A stretch of 64,000 nt of DNA from Vermamoeba vermiformis (taxonomy: Eukaryota; Tubulinea; Echinamoebida). A program made the position numbers and the translations under genes. Where the stretch lies: assembly GCA_045837725.1 (NCBI GenBank), contig JBEWZL010000002.1:41849-105848 (forward strand), written 5' to 3'. The notes under the pieces were generated by a model that was not told the origin of the DNA, made no database searches, and was given only the letters and a program-made list of their open reading frames with translations. Positions 34,635 to 47,500 of this stretch are shown here, one piece after another. The first letter of the stretch is position 1; each line of letters begins with the position of its first letter.

Positions 34635-37600
34635 TTAGTCCAAGTTCAACTCGGTAGTATCCAACAAGTGGTAGTTGTACCAATTCAATACAACAGGACC
34701 AAATGTAGGGAAGAACTTGAGAGCGTCGAGGCAGATCTTGCGGATCGGCTCAATGGACTCAGAGCTGCATTCCAATGCGCCATTGTACAATAAAGTAGTA
34801 ACTATTGCCTCCTTGTTACGCGTGCTAGGAGACAAAGCAAAGTCCAAAGCAGTTTGTCCGTTGAAGTTCTTCAAGTCGAGATCTGCTCCTTCCTTCAACA
34901 AACGCTCAACAGTCTTGATTTCACCGCTAGTAATGGCCATCATCAACGCGGTGTTACCAACTCTGTCGCGGACGTCAACGCTCAATTGCAATTCTTCGCG
35001 GCTCTCGGAATCACGAAGAGACTCCATCAAGATCTTGGGATGGTTGAAGTCAATGATGAGACCGACAGTCGGATCGAAGCGCATCTCCAAGTCATCTTTG
35101 TAGCGTTGGACCATATCGAGCAGCTTGGCAAAGTTGACTTTAGTGCTGGCGGACATCGAGGACGATTGCATCTTTGCAATGGTAGAAGCGCTAATCTCGG
35201 GCTTGGACGGGCTGTCAATTGCCACGAACGAAGAAGAGCCAGAAGACGAGGACGAAGGCACCTTCTCGGGGAGCTGAGACACGTGCATTGGCTCAGGAGC
35301 AACAGTGGGTTTGGGGCTGCTCGAAATGACTCTGAAATCGGGCTTGGGGCTCTCGCCAACAGGCTTTATGTCGTTTGTCTTGGGGCTCTCGGCAGCTGGC
35401 TTGATGTTCATTGGCTGAGAGCTTGAAGGCTTGCCGGTAGGAATAGGCACAGCAGGTTCAACCTTCAACTGGGCAGGTGGGTTAAGCGAGACTTCCTTGG
35501 TCATCGGGTTGTAGTAATAGAATCCACCAGCAGGGTTTTGAAGTGACTTCCATGGCCAAGGCAATGACTTGCTTGGGCTGTCAGGCTTGGGTTCAGGCGT
35601 GTTACCTTCGATCTTGACGAAGTCAGCGGCCTCTGAAGGCAAAAGGCTATCAGCTTGCAAGCTCTGTTTTATGTCTTGCACGACTTTGTCCCAGGCCTCA
35701 GCAGCTTTGGTATTATCTTCGGGCTTGGGCTCTTCGGGCTTCTTGATATCGACAGGTGAGCTTTCTTCGGGCTTCTTGATGTCGACGGGTGCGCTTTCTT
35801 CGGGCTTCTTGGGGCTTGTCTTGGGCTCAACCTTAGGCACCTCGTTGAAGAGAGGCTTAATGAAGGAAGAAGGAATCTCTTCGTCTTCTGCATCGTCGTT
35901 GGCTTTGTTGATCGAGAAACCAACGGTACCGTGGTTGCGACCCCAAACGTAGATATCATTCTCTCGGGTCAAGCAAAGAGCGTGAGCAGGGCCAGCGATA
36001 ACTTGAGTGGCCATGTAGAGAGGCAACTGAGCCAAGCGTTGAGCACTCAAAGTGCCTTCACCAAGACCCAATACGGCCTTGCCATAACCAACGGTGTGAA
36101 CGACATTCTTAGTGTCGATGAAGACAGCGTAGTGGTTAGCAGCAGAGAACAAAGTGGCCGAGAAATCGACCTTGTTCTTCTCAACGGTCAAGGTAAGCTT
36201 CTTCAAGCGCTTGATGTCTTCAGTCTTGAAGAAACGCACGTGCAAGCCGTAGGCAGCAACGAGGGTAGTTCCGTAGATAGCTGCGTCGGTGAAAGTGATG
36301 GGAGAGTTTCGCTTGTCAAGTGGGTTTTGAACGATAGTGATCTTCTCGAAACCCTTGGCACGGCCAGTCCAGAGCCAGATGTTACCGAAGAAATCGACGG
36401 CAGTAGGAGTGCGCAAAGAGGCATGCACTTTGAAGAATCGGGTTGGCAAATTCAACTTTGTAGGAGTTGGAAAGACCTTGCCAAGAATATCACCCCACAC
36501 CCAGATTGCGTCGTCTGTCCAAATTGTTAGCACGAGCAGTTTAATCGAAACGCTATCTTACCTGTTGACAAAGCGAAGTTCTGGTTGCCAACGACACTAA
36601 TGTGACGGAAGAAATCGTTCACGAAGAGCTTTTGTGGTGTAGTGAACTTCATGGGAGCACCAAAGCCAAGTGCCTCATTACCAGCACCCCACACGTACAA
36701 ATTCTTTTGGGTGCTCAAACCGACAGTATGTTGTTCACCAGCAGCGACTTCGATGAACTTGATCGTAGAATCGATGCAAGTAGGGGCTTCTTTGTTGACT
36801 TCGTAACCGTTTCCAAGTTGTCCGGCAGTACCCTCACCCCAAGAATAGACCGAGCCGTCAGCTGCAAGCATGTTAATGACCCCTACAATATCATAGTATT
36901 GAATATTACTTACAGGTACAGAAGACAGAGTGACGACCTCCAGCGGCAATAGAAACGATTTCCTTCTTGGGCACGTTGGGAACTCTGGTCGGCACGTAGT
37001 AGTAATCGGCTAGAATAACATTAGATACAAACCGAAGCTAACAAGTGCGTTGACTTACGAGCTAAGAGTTGCATAGCATTCAAACGGAACGTGCAAAATT
37101 TTCTTGAGCAAACAGACGATTGCTCAGAGTTCGGGTTGTCAATATGAACACCGTCACAGATGACGCAGAACGAAGTCATATACGGCAAGCGCTCACTAAA
37201 TCAATCGTTAGCTTATAACCCAGGAATGATAAGATTGCAACTTACATAATGTACTCGCGCATAGCGACGTACAATCCTTGATCTGCGTAAGTTGCCTTGG
37301 CGTTATTCAAAGCGGTAATTTTGCTAGAGACGACGCCGAACACTTCGATAGCTTTCTCTAGGTTATTGTCAACCTCAAGTAAAGCAGGTCCGGCAAACTA
37401 AACAAAGTTAGATCGCTTGTGCTTTCAAGGTAATAAACCACTCACCTCCGGATCGAAACCCATCTCGACCAATTCGTTCACTTTATGATAATCGATCTCT
37501 TTCTCGTTCTCAGCGACGTTATTTGTCAAGAGAGTAATCAACTTTTCAAGCATGCCTAAATATTTGAATTATTAATTCAAGTTCAGTAAACATTCTGTGT

Positions 37601-38147
37601 GACATACTTTCCACTTGGGTACGCACGGGAAACTTCTCAAGAGTTCCATTTTTGCTCAAATGAAGCACCTTTGGAGTTGTCATTAAACTGGAGAAAAAAA
37701 TTAGTAACGAAATTGAAAAGACTTTTCCTTTTGTGCGAATAAAAATATATATAATTCTTCGATTGATTTTATCCACCTTATCATAATTGCGCAAGACGTT
37801 AAAAAAAGCTTTAAAAGTCTTGCATCTCAGCCACACTGAAATTTCCAATATTCTCTTATTTTTATAAGATTAAACTTCGTATAATTCCTTATCACTTACC
37901 GAATAATAAGTTTTGAATCGAGACCAATGCCCCACTTTTGCATTAATTTGTTCTCAATAAATTCCACTGGCAGATCGACTAAAAACTCAACGTAACCACC
38001 GCGCAGTTCTTTGATGGCTTGCTCTCCATATTTGGTTGCAAATTTTTTTATCCACTCGAGCTTTTGATTGTCCTCGAGTGGAAGATCAATCTCCTCATCG
38101 ATCTCGTCATCTGAGGAGACTGGGTTTTGGTCTTTTGTGTTGCTCAT
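34635..38147 (-). CDS. PARP6/8-like N-terminus with UBA, RCC1-like propeller, WW-like and ankyrin regions; no catalytic domain
   Basis: Start at 38147 (MSNTKDQNPVSSDDEIDEEI). An RWD-like piece follows (VDLPVEFIENKLMQKWGI) that resembles the PARP6/8 segment NISFLDEEVSTAWKV. Next is a UBA-like domain (DYHKVNELVEMGFDPE, EVDNNLEKAIEVFG). Then a Cys cluster, YMTSFCVICDGVHIDN with SSVCSRKFCTF, matches NEYCVVCDEQHV...CTRELCVF of PARP6. After that come RCC1-type repeats (GSVYSWGEGTAGQLGNGYE, LYVWGAGNEALGFG, DAIWVWGDILG, DIYVWGRNHGTVGF), a KKPEE repeat tract, a WW-like motif (FYYYNPMTKEVSLNPPAQ, second Trp lost), a Ser/Pro linker and ankyrin repeats (GNTALMMAITSGEIKTVERL). I see no ADP-ribosyltransferase domain. 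Probably a ubiquitin-linked scaffold. Confidence 0.75.
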
Positions 38148-38338
38148 TGTAATTAAGATTTAAAAAAACAATCAAGCCAGAAAATATTCAAGACACGCAA
38201 CTGGTGAAGCACGTGAAAAATCTGCGAATAAAATTGGAACACTTTTCCGTTGCAAGCCCGCGCAAACGAGCTTTGTCAAAATTTAAATACTTTCCGAGAC
38301 TATGTACATGATTTATACAAACTATATATGCATACTGC

Positions 38339-38972
38339 TTATTGTTTTGCTGGTCGTTGCAAAGCCAGTTGGTTGTTTGGTTGGAGGGTTGGATCAACAC
38401 CAGGGCCGAATACACGCGCGTATTCTGCCTTGAGCTCCTTGTATCGTTGCCACAATAGGTCGCGTACTCTGTTGTATTCATCCTTCTCCCATCCTTTGCG
38501 CATCTTGCGGCCCAAACGCAACTGGTTGAAGAAGCCCAAGGTGTAGAAGATTCCACAGCCTACACCGAGATAGGACAAGCCTTGCAAACCAGGCGAGCGA
38601 ATCATACGTTCGCCGGTGGCTACGAGAAACGAGTTTCTATGTGTCAACTTTCCTGCCACTAATAACGAGAGGATTGACGCTCTAAAATACGCTCCTTTCT
38701 CTTCACCATTCTTGATCTTGATACTGTATCAAGGTAATTAGGTGAAACATTCAAATATCGACTAGTCAGTAGGACGTACCTCAGTGATTTTGTATACAGA
38801 ATGAGAGCAGAGGCTGGTAAACAAGCAGTTAGTAATTAAGATCAAGTGCGTGTCTCTTTTCACAGAGCCTACCTCCAACAATATTCAATACAGGAGTAAA
38901 AGCCAATGGTACGGTTATTACAGCATGAGCAAGGCAGGCGTACGAGAAAACTTTGATCGGCGCGTCAGTCAT
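38339..38972 (-). CDS. small unrecognised membrane protein
   Basis: Four exons that join in phase from MTDAPIKVFSYACLAHAVIT. The first half is hydrophobic (VPLAFTPVLNIVGASALILY). A second membrane-like stretch is GLSYLGVGCGIFYTLGFF. A basic amphipathic tail follows (LRLGRKMRKGWEKDEYNRVR) and then VFGPGVDPTLQPN. About 165 residues. Its size, two helices and basic tail suggest a mitochondrial or ER membrane protein, but I do not recognise a family. Confidence 0.55.
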
Positions 38973-39684
38973 CTGATCGAGATTAGAGTGAGTTCAAAAA
39001 AATGGTTGATTTTTTTCAAGACAAGGTGGGTGCAGGAACAAATATAACAGCCCTAAATTCGCAAATATCCATGAAATAAAAATACCAGCGACTCAACGGG
39101 CTGTAAATGAAGCAAATCCGCTCGTGGTTGGCAACAAGCGGACCACGATTGCACCCAACCAACTAATAACATGAGGACTTACCTATTAGGAGGCCGTTGT
39201 GTTCATTAGTCGACGTGTACAAGCAAGCTGAAGGGCAGCCAAAAATTTGACCGTCAAAGTTTCTGCCAATCACTTTAATCCAAATGGCGAAATCTCCAGT
39301 GAACTCTAAAAATTTGACGACCAAATTTATTCGGGCGCCAAAACGGTCATTTTTTTATTTTTTCGTTACTCACCAAGTGCACGCAAGGCCGAAGAAGCTC
39401 GAATTCACCTTCTATTGTGCCGTTTTTGTATAATATAAGTAGGTGTCTTGTTAAATGTTAGGTAGAAACGAAAAATTTCTCGCGCCTAAAGCGAATCTCC
39501 GTTATTTTTTCACTTTTTATGACCCTTTGCAAATCGATCAAACAGCACATGTACCATTTATTTTGTATATTGGCCGTATTTTTAGCTCTTTTTGTACGCG
39601 TCAGACCCCGTAATGACGTGCTGAAATAAAAAAATCCTAATAATATTTTGTAAATAATACTAAATTCCTTCTTTATTCTTAAAG
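38973..39684. other. divergent spacer
   Basis: About 710 bp between a minus-strand and a plus-strand gene start. It contains homopolymer runs (39350-39365) and scattered short ORFs without exon-like features. It presumably holds both promoters. I see no RNA gene or repeat. Confidence 0.4.
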
Positions 39685-40879
39685 ATGTCGGCATTAAAAA
39701 GGAGTGCACGAAGACGAAAGGAACGATATTATGATTCATACGAAGAGGAAGATGATTTGGATGTTTCAGTAAGCAGACCTCGACGAAGGGCTGCCGCTTC
39801 CGACGTCGTAACACCTGATGATATGAAAGCGTGCTTAGATATTTTAAATGAGCTTATGGATAATCCCGAGGTACGTCTAAAAATTGATTTTAAGGCGTCC
39901 TAATGCGAAATTTACAGGCTCCACCTTTCAACCAACCTGTCGATTGGGAGGGGATGGGACTTCCCGATTATCCTGCAGTTATCAAGTATCCGATGGATTT
40001 AGGAACAGTTAGAGATTTATTAACAGAGAATCAACTTGCGGATCCAGATCACTTCGCCGAGAACGTCCGATTAACATTCAAAAATGCTATGACGTACAAC
40101 ATTCCCGGTTCATATATTTATACCTCAGCAGAGACTTTATTAGAAATATTTGAACGGAAGTTTGCTAGCTGGCAGCGAGCCCGAGACAAGGGTAAGACAA
40201 GCATCACTTTTACTCGTTCTGGGGCTAACTTGACCGCAGGTTTGGCTTCACCGGAGGTAGTAACAACAAGGTCTCGAAAGAGCAACGTAAATAGCTCGGG
40301 CCCGATCGACGAAGAAGCACAGCTCCGAGAAATGAGAGAAGTTATCGAACAAACAAAAGAAGCAATTGAATACTTACAACGAACCCTTGAGATGGTTCAA
40401 AACACTCACACGGCAATTTTGCAACAACACAATATCGAACAGAAGCCTAAGATGAGGCGTATTAAGCTATCTCAACCACCCAAGCCACTCACTTACCAAG
40501 AAAAAGAAAACCTTGTCAAACAAATCACCCACTTACCTCCAGAACAACTACCTGGCCTTCTCGATATTATTAGTGCCTACAGCGCTCAAGTACGTACCAT
40601 TTGACCTGTTTCACGATCATAGCTAACTCATGCGCATAGGAGGGAGACGATCAAGGCGAAGTCGAAATTGATATTGAACGTCTAGACGACCGAACTTTGC
40701 GCGCTGTCCAAGCTTACGTAAACGAGTGTTACAAGAATATGCCAGGTATGTTTATAGTTCCCGAGTAGTAGGTCTTATTTGCTGACTATTGGCCAGAACT
40801 TCAACAAGCCGTCGAAGAAGCGGAGGCGGCCGCTAATGGCGAGCCTAAAGTGGAGGCCATGGACATTTCTCAGACCTAA
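39685..40879 (+). CDS. BET/GTE-type bromodomain protein with NET domain
   Basis: Four or five exons, about 330 residues. The basic/acidic start MSALKRSARRRKERYYDSYE leads to ACLDILNELMDNPEAPPFNQPV and a bromodomain. Its key parts are PVDWEGMGLPDYPAVIKYPM, DLGTVRDLL and the acetyl-lysine-binding asparagine in FKNAMTYN (about 40085). A coiled coil (AQLREMREVIEQTKEAIEYL) and a NET domain follow: LTYQEKENLVKQITHLPPEQ, LPGLLDIIS, then IDIERLDDRTLRAVQAYVNE. One bromodomain plus NET is the plant GTE-like form of the BET family, which reads acetylated histones. A 48-bp intron lies at about 40191-40238. Confidence 0.9.
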
Positions 40880-41511
40880 ACACTACTAGGTGTAAATAAT
40901 AACCACACGACAAAAAGTATCAAGAGATTATAATTGTAATCTTTTTTTACCAAATAACTTTATTTAAATAGCATCCAACATCCGCCTGCCCACCTTCGAT
41001 CTCAAAAACAACCACAAATTTTGCGAATAATAGAGAGAATCGAAAGGTAGGGAAACAGGTGGATGTTGGGCGCTTGTTTGTTAATGTATTATCACCCAAG
41101 TAAAAATTCAAAAACCAAAAACGGCTCCTTGCGATAACAAATATTTAACTTTTCCGACGGTAGTTGGAACAACAGGACATATTATTATGAGATATTAGAT
41201 TACTGAAGTTATTATAATAAGAGGAAGACCAAGAAGCGTAACGTTTTATTTTACATCTGGGATTTACAACAGAAATAGCAAGCAGAGGAATAATAATTAA
41301 ATTCAAACGAGGATTAGTGTTAATATACAACGGGGATTCAAGTTTCAGGTTTGTGTTAATTAAATGGAAAATGATCTGCTCATGATATTGATAAAAATTT
41401 ATTTTAGAACATCAGTAGAAATAAAAAAAGCAGCAAGGAACAGAAAGATTAGTGATATTTGCGACCAATCAAATATATTTGAAATATTTCAAAAAATAGA
41501 AGTAAAATTTA
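40880..41511. other. spacer upstream of the helicase gene
   Basis: About 630 bp, AT-rich. It includes the 3' UTR of the bromodomain gene (TTTATTTAAATAG near 40965) and the promoter of the helicase gene. The short ORFs here have no convincing features. Confidence 0.4.
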
Positions 41512-44500
41512 ATGGGAGATCGTGGACGAAAGAAGACAACCTATTCATTAGGAGAATATATTGGCCCAGATAAAAGTCCCAGCAGAAGACCGGGTGCGGA
41601 GGTATGCAAGTTCCACGCTGAAGGAGGTAAGATCTGTTGTACTTGGAATTATTCCGCTTGAAAAATTCTAATTGGTTCACGAACGATAGGCTTCTGTAAA
41701 TTCGGCAATAATTGTAGAAACTTGCATACGACGACGAACAACAAGCCCTCTGACTCTTCGTCATGGCGTTCTGATAGCAGAAATTCGACGCCACGTGTCG
41801 AAGTTGAACCCGTCACCACTGAGGTTGTTCGTACGCGAGGCGTAGTGCAAGGAGTTAAAGGTGATTATGGATTTATCAAGCGGAGTGGTGCTTCAGCAAG
41901 CAGCACGACTAAGGCATTGATCTTCTATCACGTTAATGATGTCAACGGAGACGTCGACTTGCGTGAAGGAGATGAGGTCGAGTTTGACTTGATATACAAT
42001 CCGAGATACAAAAATGGATCCGAGCCGTGCGCTGCTAATGTGAAGTTGCTTGGCAGCGTGTCGTTCTTAGATACTAAGAAGAAGAAAGAAGGTAAGTTTC
42101 ACACCCGAACCAATACTTTGTCCCTCGCATTTGCAAACATAATGTATCGAACATTAATATTAAACATATTTTATAGATGAAGAAGTCGTTGTCAATAAGG
42201 AGGAGAAGAAGGAGGCTGTTTCCTTCATGCCTGCTTGGATGAAGAACAAGTCGAACGCCAACACTCCGACGACTTCAGCGAACAACACACCACGCAGTGA
42301 AACTTCTCCACCAAAGGATAAGATGTTCTTGCCTGCGTGGAAAAAGAACAAGACATTGAACCCCGGCTCGGCAGCCCAAACTCCGACCGGTTCCGCTCAC
42401 AATTCTCCGAGAGTTGATGCTGCACCTGCGAACAAAAGCGAGAAACCTGGTTTTATGCCTGCGTGGATGAAAAACAAGAGCTTGAACCCTGGTTCTGGTG
42501 CGAGCACTCCCAATACTTCAGCGCACAACACGCCTCGTGAGAATACGGGCAATCAAACTCCGACTGGTGGTAGTGGCATGAAGAAGTCGGCCACATTCGG
42601 AGGCACGGGCAGTCCTCAGTTGACAAGCAGAGGATCCAGCACAAACCTCAATGAGGGCTCGTTCATTTCTGGCTCTGCTACTCCACGAAGAGCCACAGCA
42701 CTACCACAAGATCCGTATGTCGAGCTTAGACGGTAAGTCACAACTCATTTTGTAGTATTCAAATACTAAGCCTTGAGCAGCGAACAAGGAGAGATCAAGT
42801 CTATGAAAGAGAACTTTGGCTTTATCAAGTACCATGCCAGCGACTCATTGTTCTTCCATATCCGTGATGTGGAGGGCGGTGCTCGACTTGAGCGTGGCGA
42901 CAAAGTGGAGTTCTACGTCATTCCAGACCCCAAAAATCCAAAGGTACAATGACATGTAGCATCTTTAGTTTGGCTAATACCTGTTTAGGAAATGATCGCG
43001 TGCAATGTTCGTGTCAGTGACAATATGACATCGTCGTTGTTGGATGGTGCTAATGACGAAAGTAACGGCGGTGGAAAGAAAGAGAAGTTCCCGACAAAGC
43101 AAGCAATATTGCAATGGATTTCAAGCATTGCTCGCGACCCAATGAGCATTCTCTTGCGGCGTGAAGATCTGATCGAGATTGTTAACAAACCCGAGTTACC
43201 ATTCACAGTCATCGAGCCCTTGGTTCTTGCGTTGAGCGACGAAGAGTTGCTGGACAGCTCTCGAACGGACAAGATTTACGCCGCTGTTGTCGAGTCCAGT
43301 TTCATGTCAAATCCGCGCAACTTGAAGTCTTACATTTTACGTCTCACGAACTCAACGGACCCTGCAAATGACGAGGTACATAAATAAATCAATGACACTA
43401 GCATATTCTAACTCTCAACAGATCCGTGGACTGAAGGCCGTCATCGAGTTGATCGGAGAATTGGCCGATAGATTCCGAGAACTCTCAGCGCAACTTCCAT
43501 TGGACACTCTCAAAGTAGCCGTCGATAAGGTCGAGAAGTTTTACCCTGCCGATGTCTCAGATGCCCTCAAACGCCTGGTTCAACCTAAAAAGTCCGTCCT
43601 GCCGAAGAGTACTACTGGCAAGGCTGATGCAGAAGAGGTGGATTACCGCGAGTTGCCAATCTTTCCTACAGCCGAAGAGACCTCCATTGATGCCAATCAG
43701 ACACGACAGACATTGCCGACGAACATAACTGTCGGAAAGTACAACAGCGCACACGACTATTTGAACACTCATTTCAGACTGTTACGCGAAGATTGTATCA
43801 CATCGATTCGTGACGGCATCAAGTCCTTCAAGAACAATAAGAATGTGTAAGTACATCTGTGGTATGTGTTATAGTACGGAGCTAATTGTCTATGTAGCCC
43901 TGGCGTGCAAATCTACCGAAATGTGAAACTGCGTGGTTTGCAGACATCGAACATTGGTGTCATTTATCGTATCTCGTTTGAGATCGATGCCAACATTGCT
44001 TGGGAGCGTAGCAAACGGTACGACAATGCTTAATATCATATTATATTGCTGTTACTAATAGTTGGTGTAGGCTAATGTATGGCTCATTGCTCTGCTTGTC
44101 TCACGATGGCTTCAAGACTTTGTTGTGGGCGACAGTAGCCAACAGAGACTTGAGTCTGTTGGTCTCAAAGAAACAAATCGACATTCGGTTCCCGAGCGGC
44201 TTCGAGGCTGATTTCAAGCTGGATCGAACTTACACGATGGTCGAGTCCGTGTCAACTTACTATGAGGCTTACCAGCACGTCTTGGCTGCCATTCAACGGT
44301 TAGATCCGGAGACACTTCCGTTCAAAGATTACATCATCCAATGCAAGAAAGATGTCGCGTAAGTATTGCATCAACTGAGGGTATACGTGTAGCTAACTGT
44401 AATATCTTAGACCGCCCGCGTACTTGAAGTCAGGTAGTAACGATACATACTGCTTTGACAACGTGTTCGAAGACGGTGAGAGAAATTTCCCAATCTTGAG

Positions 44501-47500
44501 CAAGTGGCCTTCACTCGATCAAATCAAAACTTCAATGGACGAGTCGCAGATGAACTCGCTCAAGCAAGCCTTGACGAAGGAGTTCGCGATCGTGCAAGGC
44601 CCTCCTGGAACGGGCAAGGTAAGACTAAAACATAAATACACGAGCCCTTGGAAACTAATGCTTTTGCAGACCTTTGTCGGGTTGAAAGTCATGCGTGCTT
44701 TGTTGGACAATTCATCACTTAGAACGGTCACGACAAAGAAGCCAATCTTAGTTGTTTGTTACACGAACCACGCCCTCGATCAGTTCTTAGAAGGTGTGCT
44801 GCGCTTCGAAGAGAAGATCGTTCGGTAAGTATACCACGATCTCTATAGCCCTGGGATGTTCATTAACATTTGTTTATAGTATCGGAAGTCGGTCTCGTAG
44901 CGAGGCGTTGAAAGACAAGAACATCAGAAAGTTGATGTACCAATCACAAAACACGAGCAAAGAGCATCAAAAGGCACGCAAGCTCTTGATTCAAAAGTTA
45001 AAGGCGTCGCAAGAACAAGCAGCCCAGTGCTTCGAAGACTTGAACAAGAAAGAGCTCACAAAAGAAGAGTTGTTGAACTTGTACAAGCCTAATGAGGCCA
45101 TGACTTGGGAGCAACAGATGGACGATCAAGTACGCAGTTTCACGTTGACAATCGAGCACTGTAAACTAACTACATAATATCTTAGGTTAAGGGCAGTGAA
45201 GAGCTCGTCATGAGTTTGTACAACAATCAACCGGACAACAATTTGTTCATCCTTGAAAGCTGGCTTGGTTGCAAGCTGAACGAAGCTTTGTTTGCTAAAC
45301 CTGCAGCTAATAACGCAGCTAGTGGCTCGTCGAATTATGTCGTGAGAAAGTTCGCCACATCGGAAGACGAGGACAACGCTAACGGTGAAGGAATTGACGA
45401 GCTGGACGACGAAATGATCGAGAAGATGCAAATGGAGCGTATGGTCGGCGAAGAGGACGACGAGAAGGACAACTCACGTACGTTATAACATTAGCACGTG
45501 CCGAAATATATAGATGCTAATTATAGCTCCAACAGGTGTTCTCGAGCTTGACACATCTTCATTTGAACTCGAGATGCCATCTGAAAGTACATTCGAGGCT
45601 ACTGATGCTTGGTCTATTCGCGACAGAAAAGAGCGCATCAAATTGTACAAGTACTGGTTGCACCGTTACAGAAAGTACGAAGTTGAGGCCTACTTGGAAG
45701 AGCTTTGTGCGGACTACGAGAAGCTGTGCAGTGAAAAGAAAGTCTTAGACGAGGAGTTGCAAGTTCAAGTCCTGAACGAGGCTGCAGTGATTGGCATGAC
45801 CACCACTGGTGTTGCCAAGTTCCAGCGTCTGATCCACGCGGTCCAGCCCGAGATTGTGATTGTCGAAGAAGCAGCTGAAGTGCTCGAAGCACATATCGTT
45901 ACTGCATTGAGTGCAGCAACTAAGCACGTGATCTTAATCGGAGATCATCAACAACTTCGACCTGGCACTTGTAAGTCAAATTATTTCCTATTATGGACAT
46001 GTTCGACCGAGACACTAATGTCGTTTGTTAATGCTAGCCGAGTATACATTAGCCGTAAAGTACCACTTGGATGTGTCTTTATTCGAGCGCATGGTCTTGA
46101 ACGGAATGGAGCACATGACATTGTTGCGACAACGCCGCATGAGACCTGCGATCTCGAACTTGTTGGTGCCGATCTATCCAAACTTATACAATCATCCTGA
46201 CGTTGAGAGATACCCTAATGTCAAGGGTGTCTCGAGCAACTTGTTCTTTATCGATCATCAAGTAGAGGAGACACAAGTAAGTACCCCAAAGTCACATGGA
46301 TCCAGAAATTTCACGAAAGTTCCAAGCATTTTCGAGAACTCTTTTTTTTTTACCACAATCAGTTCTGCACGATCGGGGCGCATACAATTAGCTTCACACG
46401 AACTGTTGTTATGTTTGAGAGTGCTAAAGTAATTGTGCTTCATCGTTTTTTTTCAAGCTTGCTTGCGGAACTGTAATAATACCTATTATATACTTCGTTG
46501 TTTGATATGTAGTGCTGCTAGCGGCACTGCATATCATGATTCAGAATGCACGTTACGCAATCACTTTCTTTTACTTTTTTTGATCTCGATCGGATTCTGA
46601 AGAGAATTACGTTTATTGGATCTGACGCTAATACTGCTTATTTTTATAGGAGGATGAAAGCTTGAGCAAGTCTAATCGCCACGAGGCTACCTTTGTAGCA
46701 AAATTGGCTTCATATTTGATGTTGCAAGGCTACGAGGCGAGTCAAATCACGGTCTTGACAGCGTACTCGGGTCAAGTCAAATTGCTGCGCAATGAGTTCA
46801 GAGTGTTGGGCATTAACTCCATTTACATCACTTCCGTCGATAACTTCCAGGTAAGTCACGCTTTATAGGTACTTTTGTTGAGGTCTTCGTGAGTGACATA
46901 ATTTTGTCTTAGGGAGAAGAAAATGATATCATTATCTTGTCGTTAGTGCGAAGTAACAGCAAGGGTATCATTGGTTTCTTAAACACGAGCAACAGAATTT
47001 GCGTCGCGTTGTCACGGTAAGATATAATTTTACATTTTGACACGGAATTTTTTTTGACTAACATGTCTCACAGTGCTAAAATTGGCATGTATATTACTGG
47101 TAATGGCCAATTATTGTCCAAGAACAAAGTGTGGCATCAAGTCCTCGATCGGTTGAAGGAGGCCAAGAGTTTCGGCAGTGACCTCGTGTTGCAGTGTCAA
47201 AATCATCCTGAGAAGATGACACGTGTCAACAAAGACGCTGACTTTAAGGTACACTATACAGTACTACTCGCTTACGTGAGATAATAACGCTGGTTTAGAT
47301 GGTTGAAGATGGTGGCTGCGATAAAATTTGTCCTGAAGTGCTGGAGTGCGGTCATCCTTGTCCTAGTAAGTTGAACCACGGCAACATCAATGCCGTCATT
47401 TACTAATGTACTCAATATCAGGACGGTGCCATCCATACTCCCATTCAGAAATTATGTGTTACCAGCCTTGCACAGTCGTGCATCCGTGCGGTCATAGTTG

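Noticed and set aside
34854-36600. Long plus-strand open frames (up to 199 codons) opposite the RCC1-ankyrin gene
   Set aside because: They are antisense shadows of a biased coding exon; the minus strand carries recognisable RCC1, WW-like and ankyrin motifs.
41145-41573. Short frames upstream of the helicase gene
   Set aside because: Low-complexity, no motifs; the real first exon was found at 41512-41626 by completing the CCCH finger.
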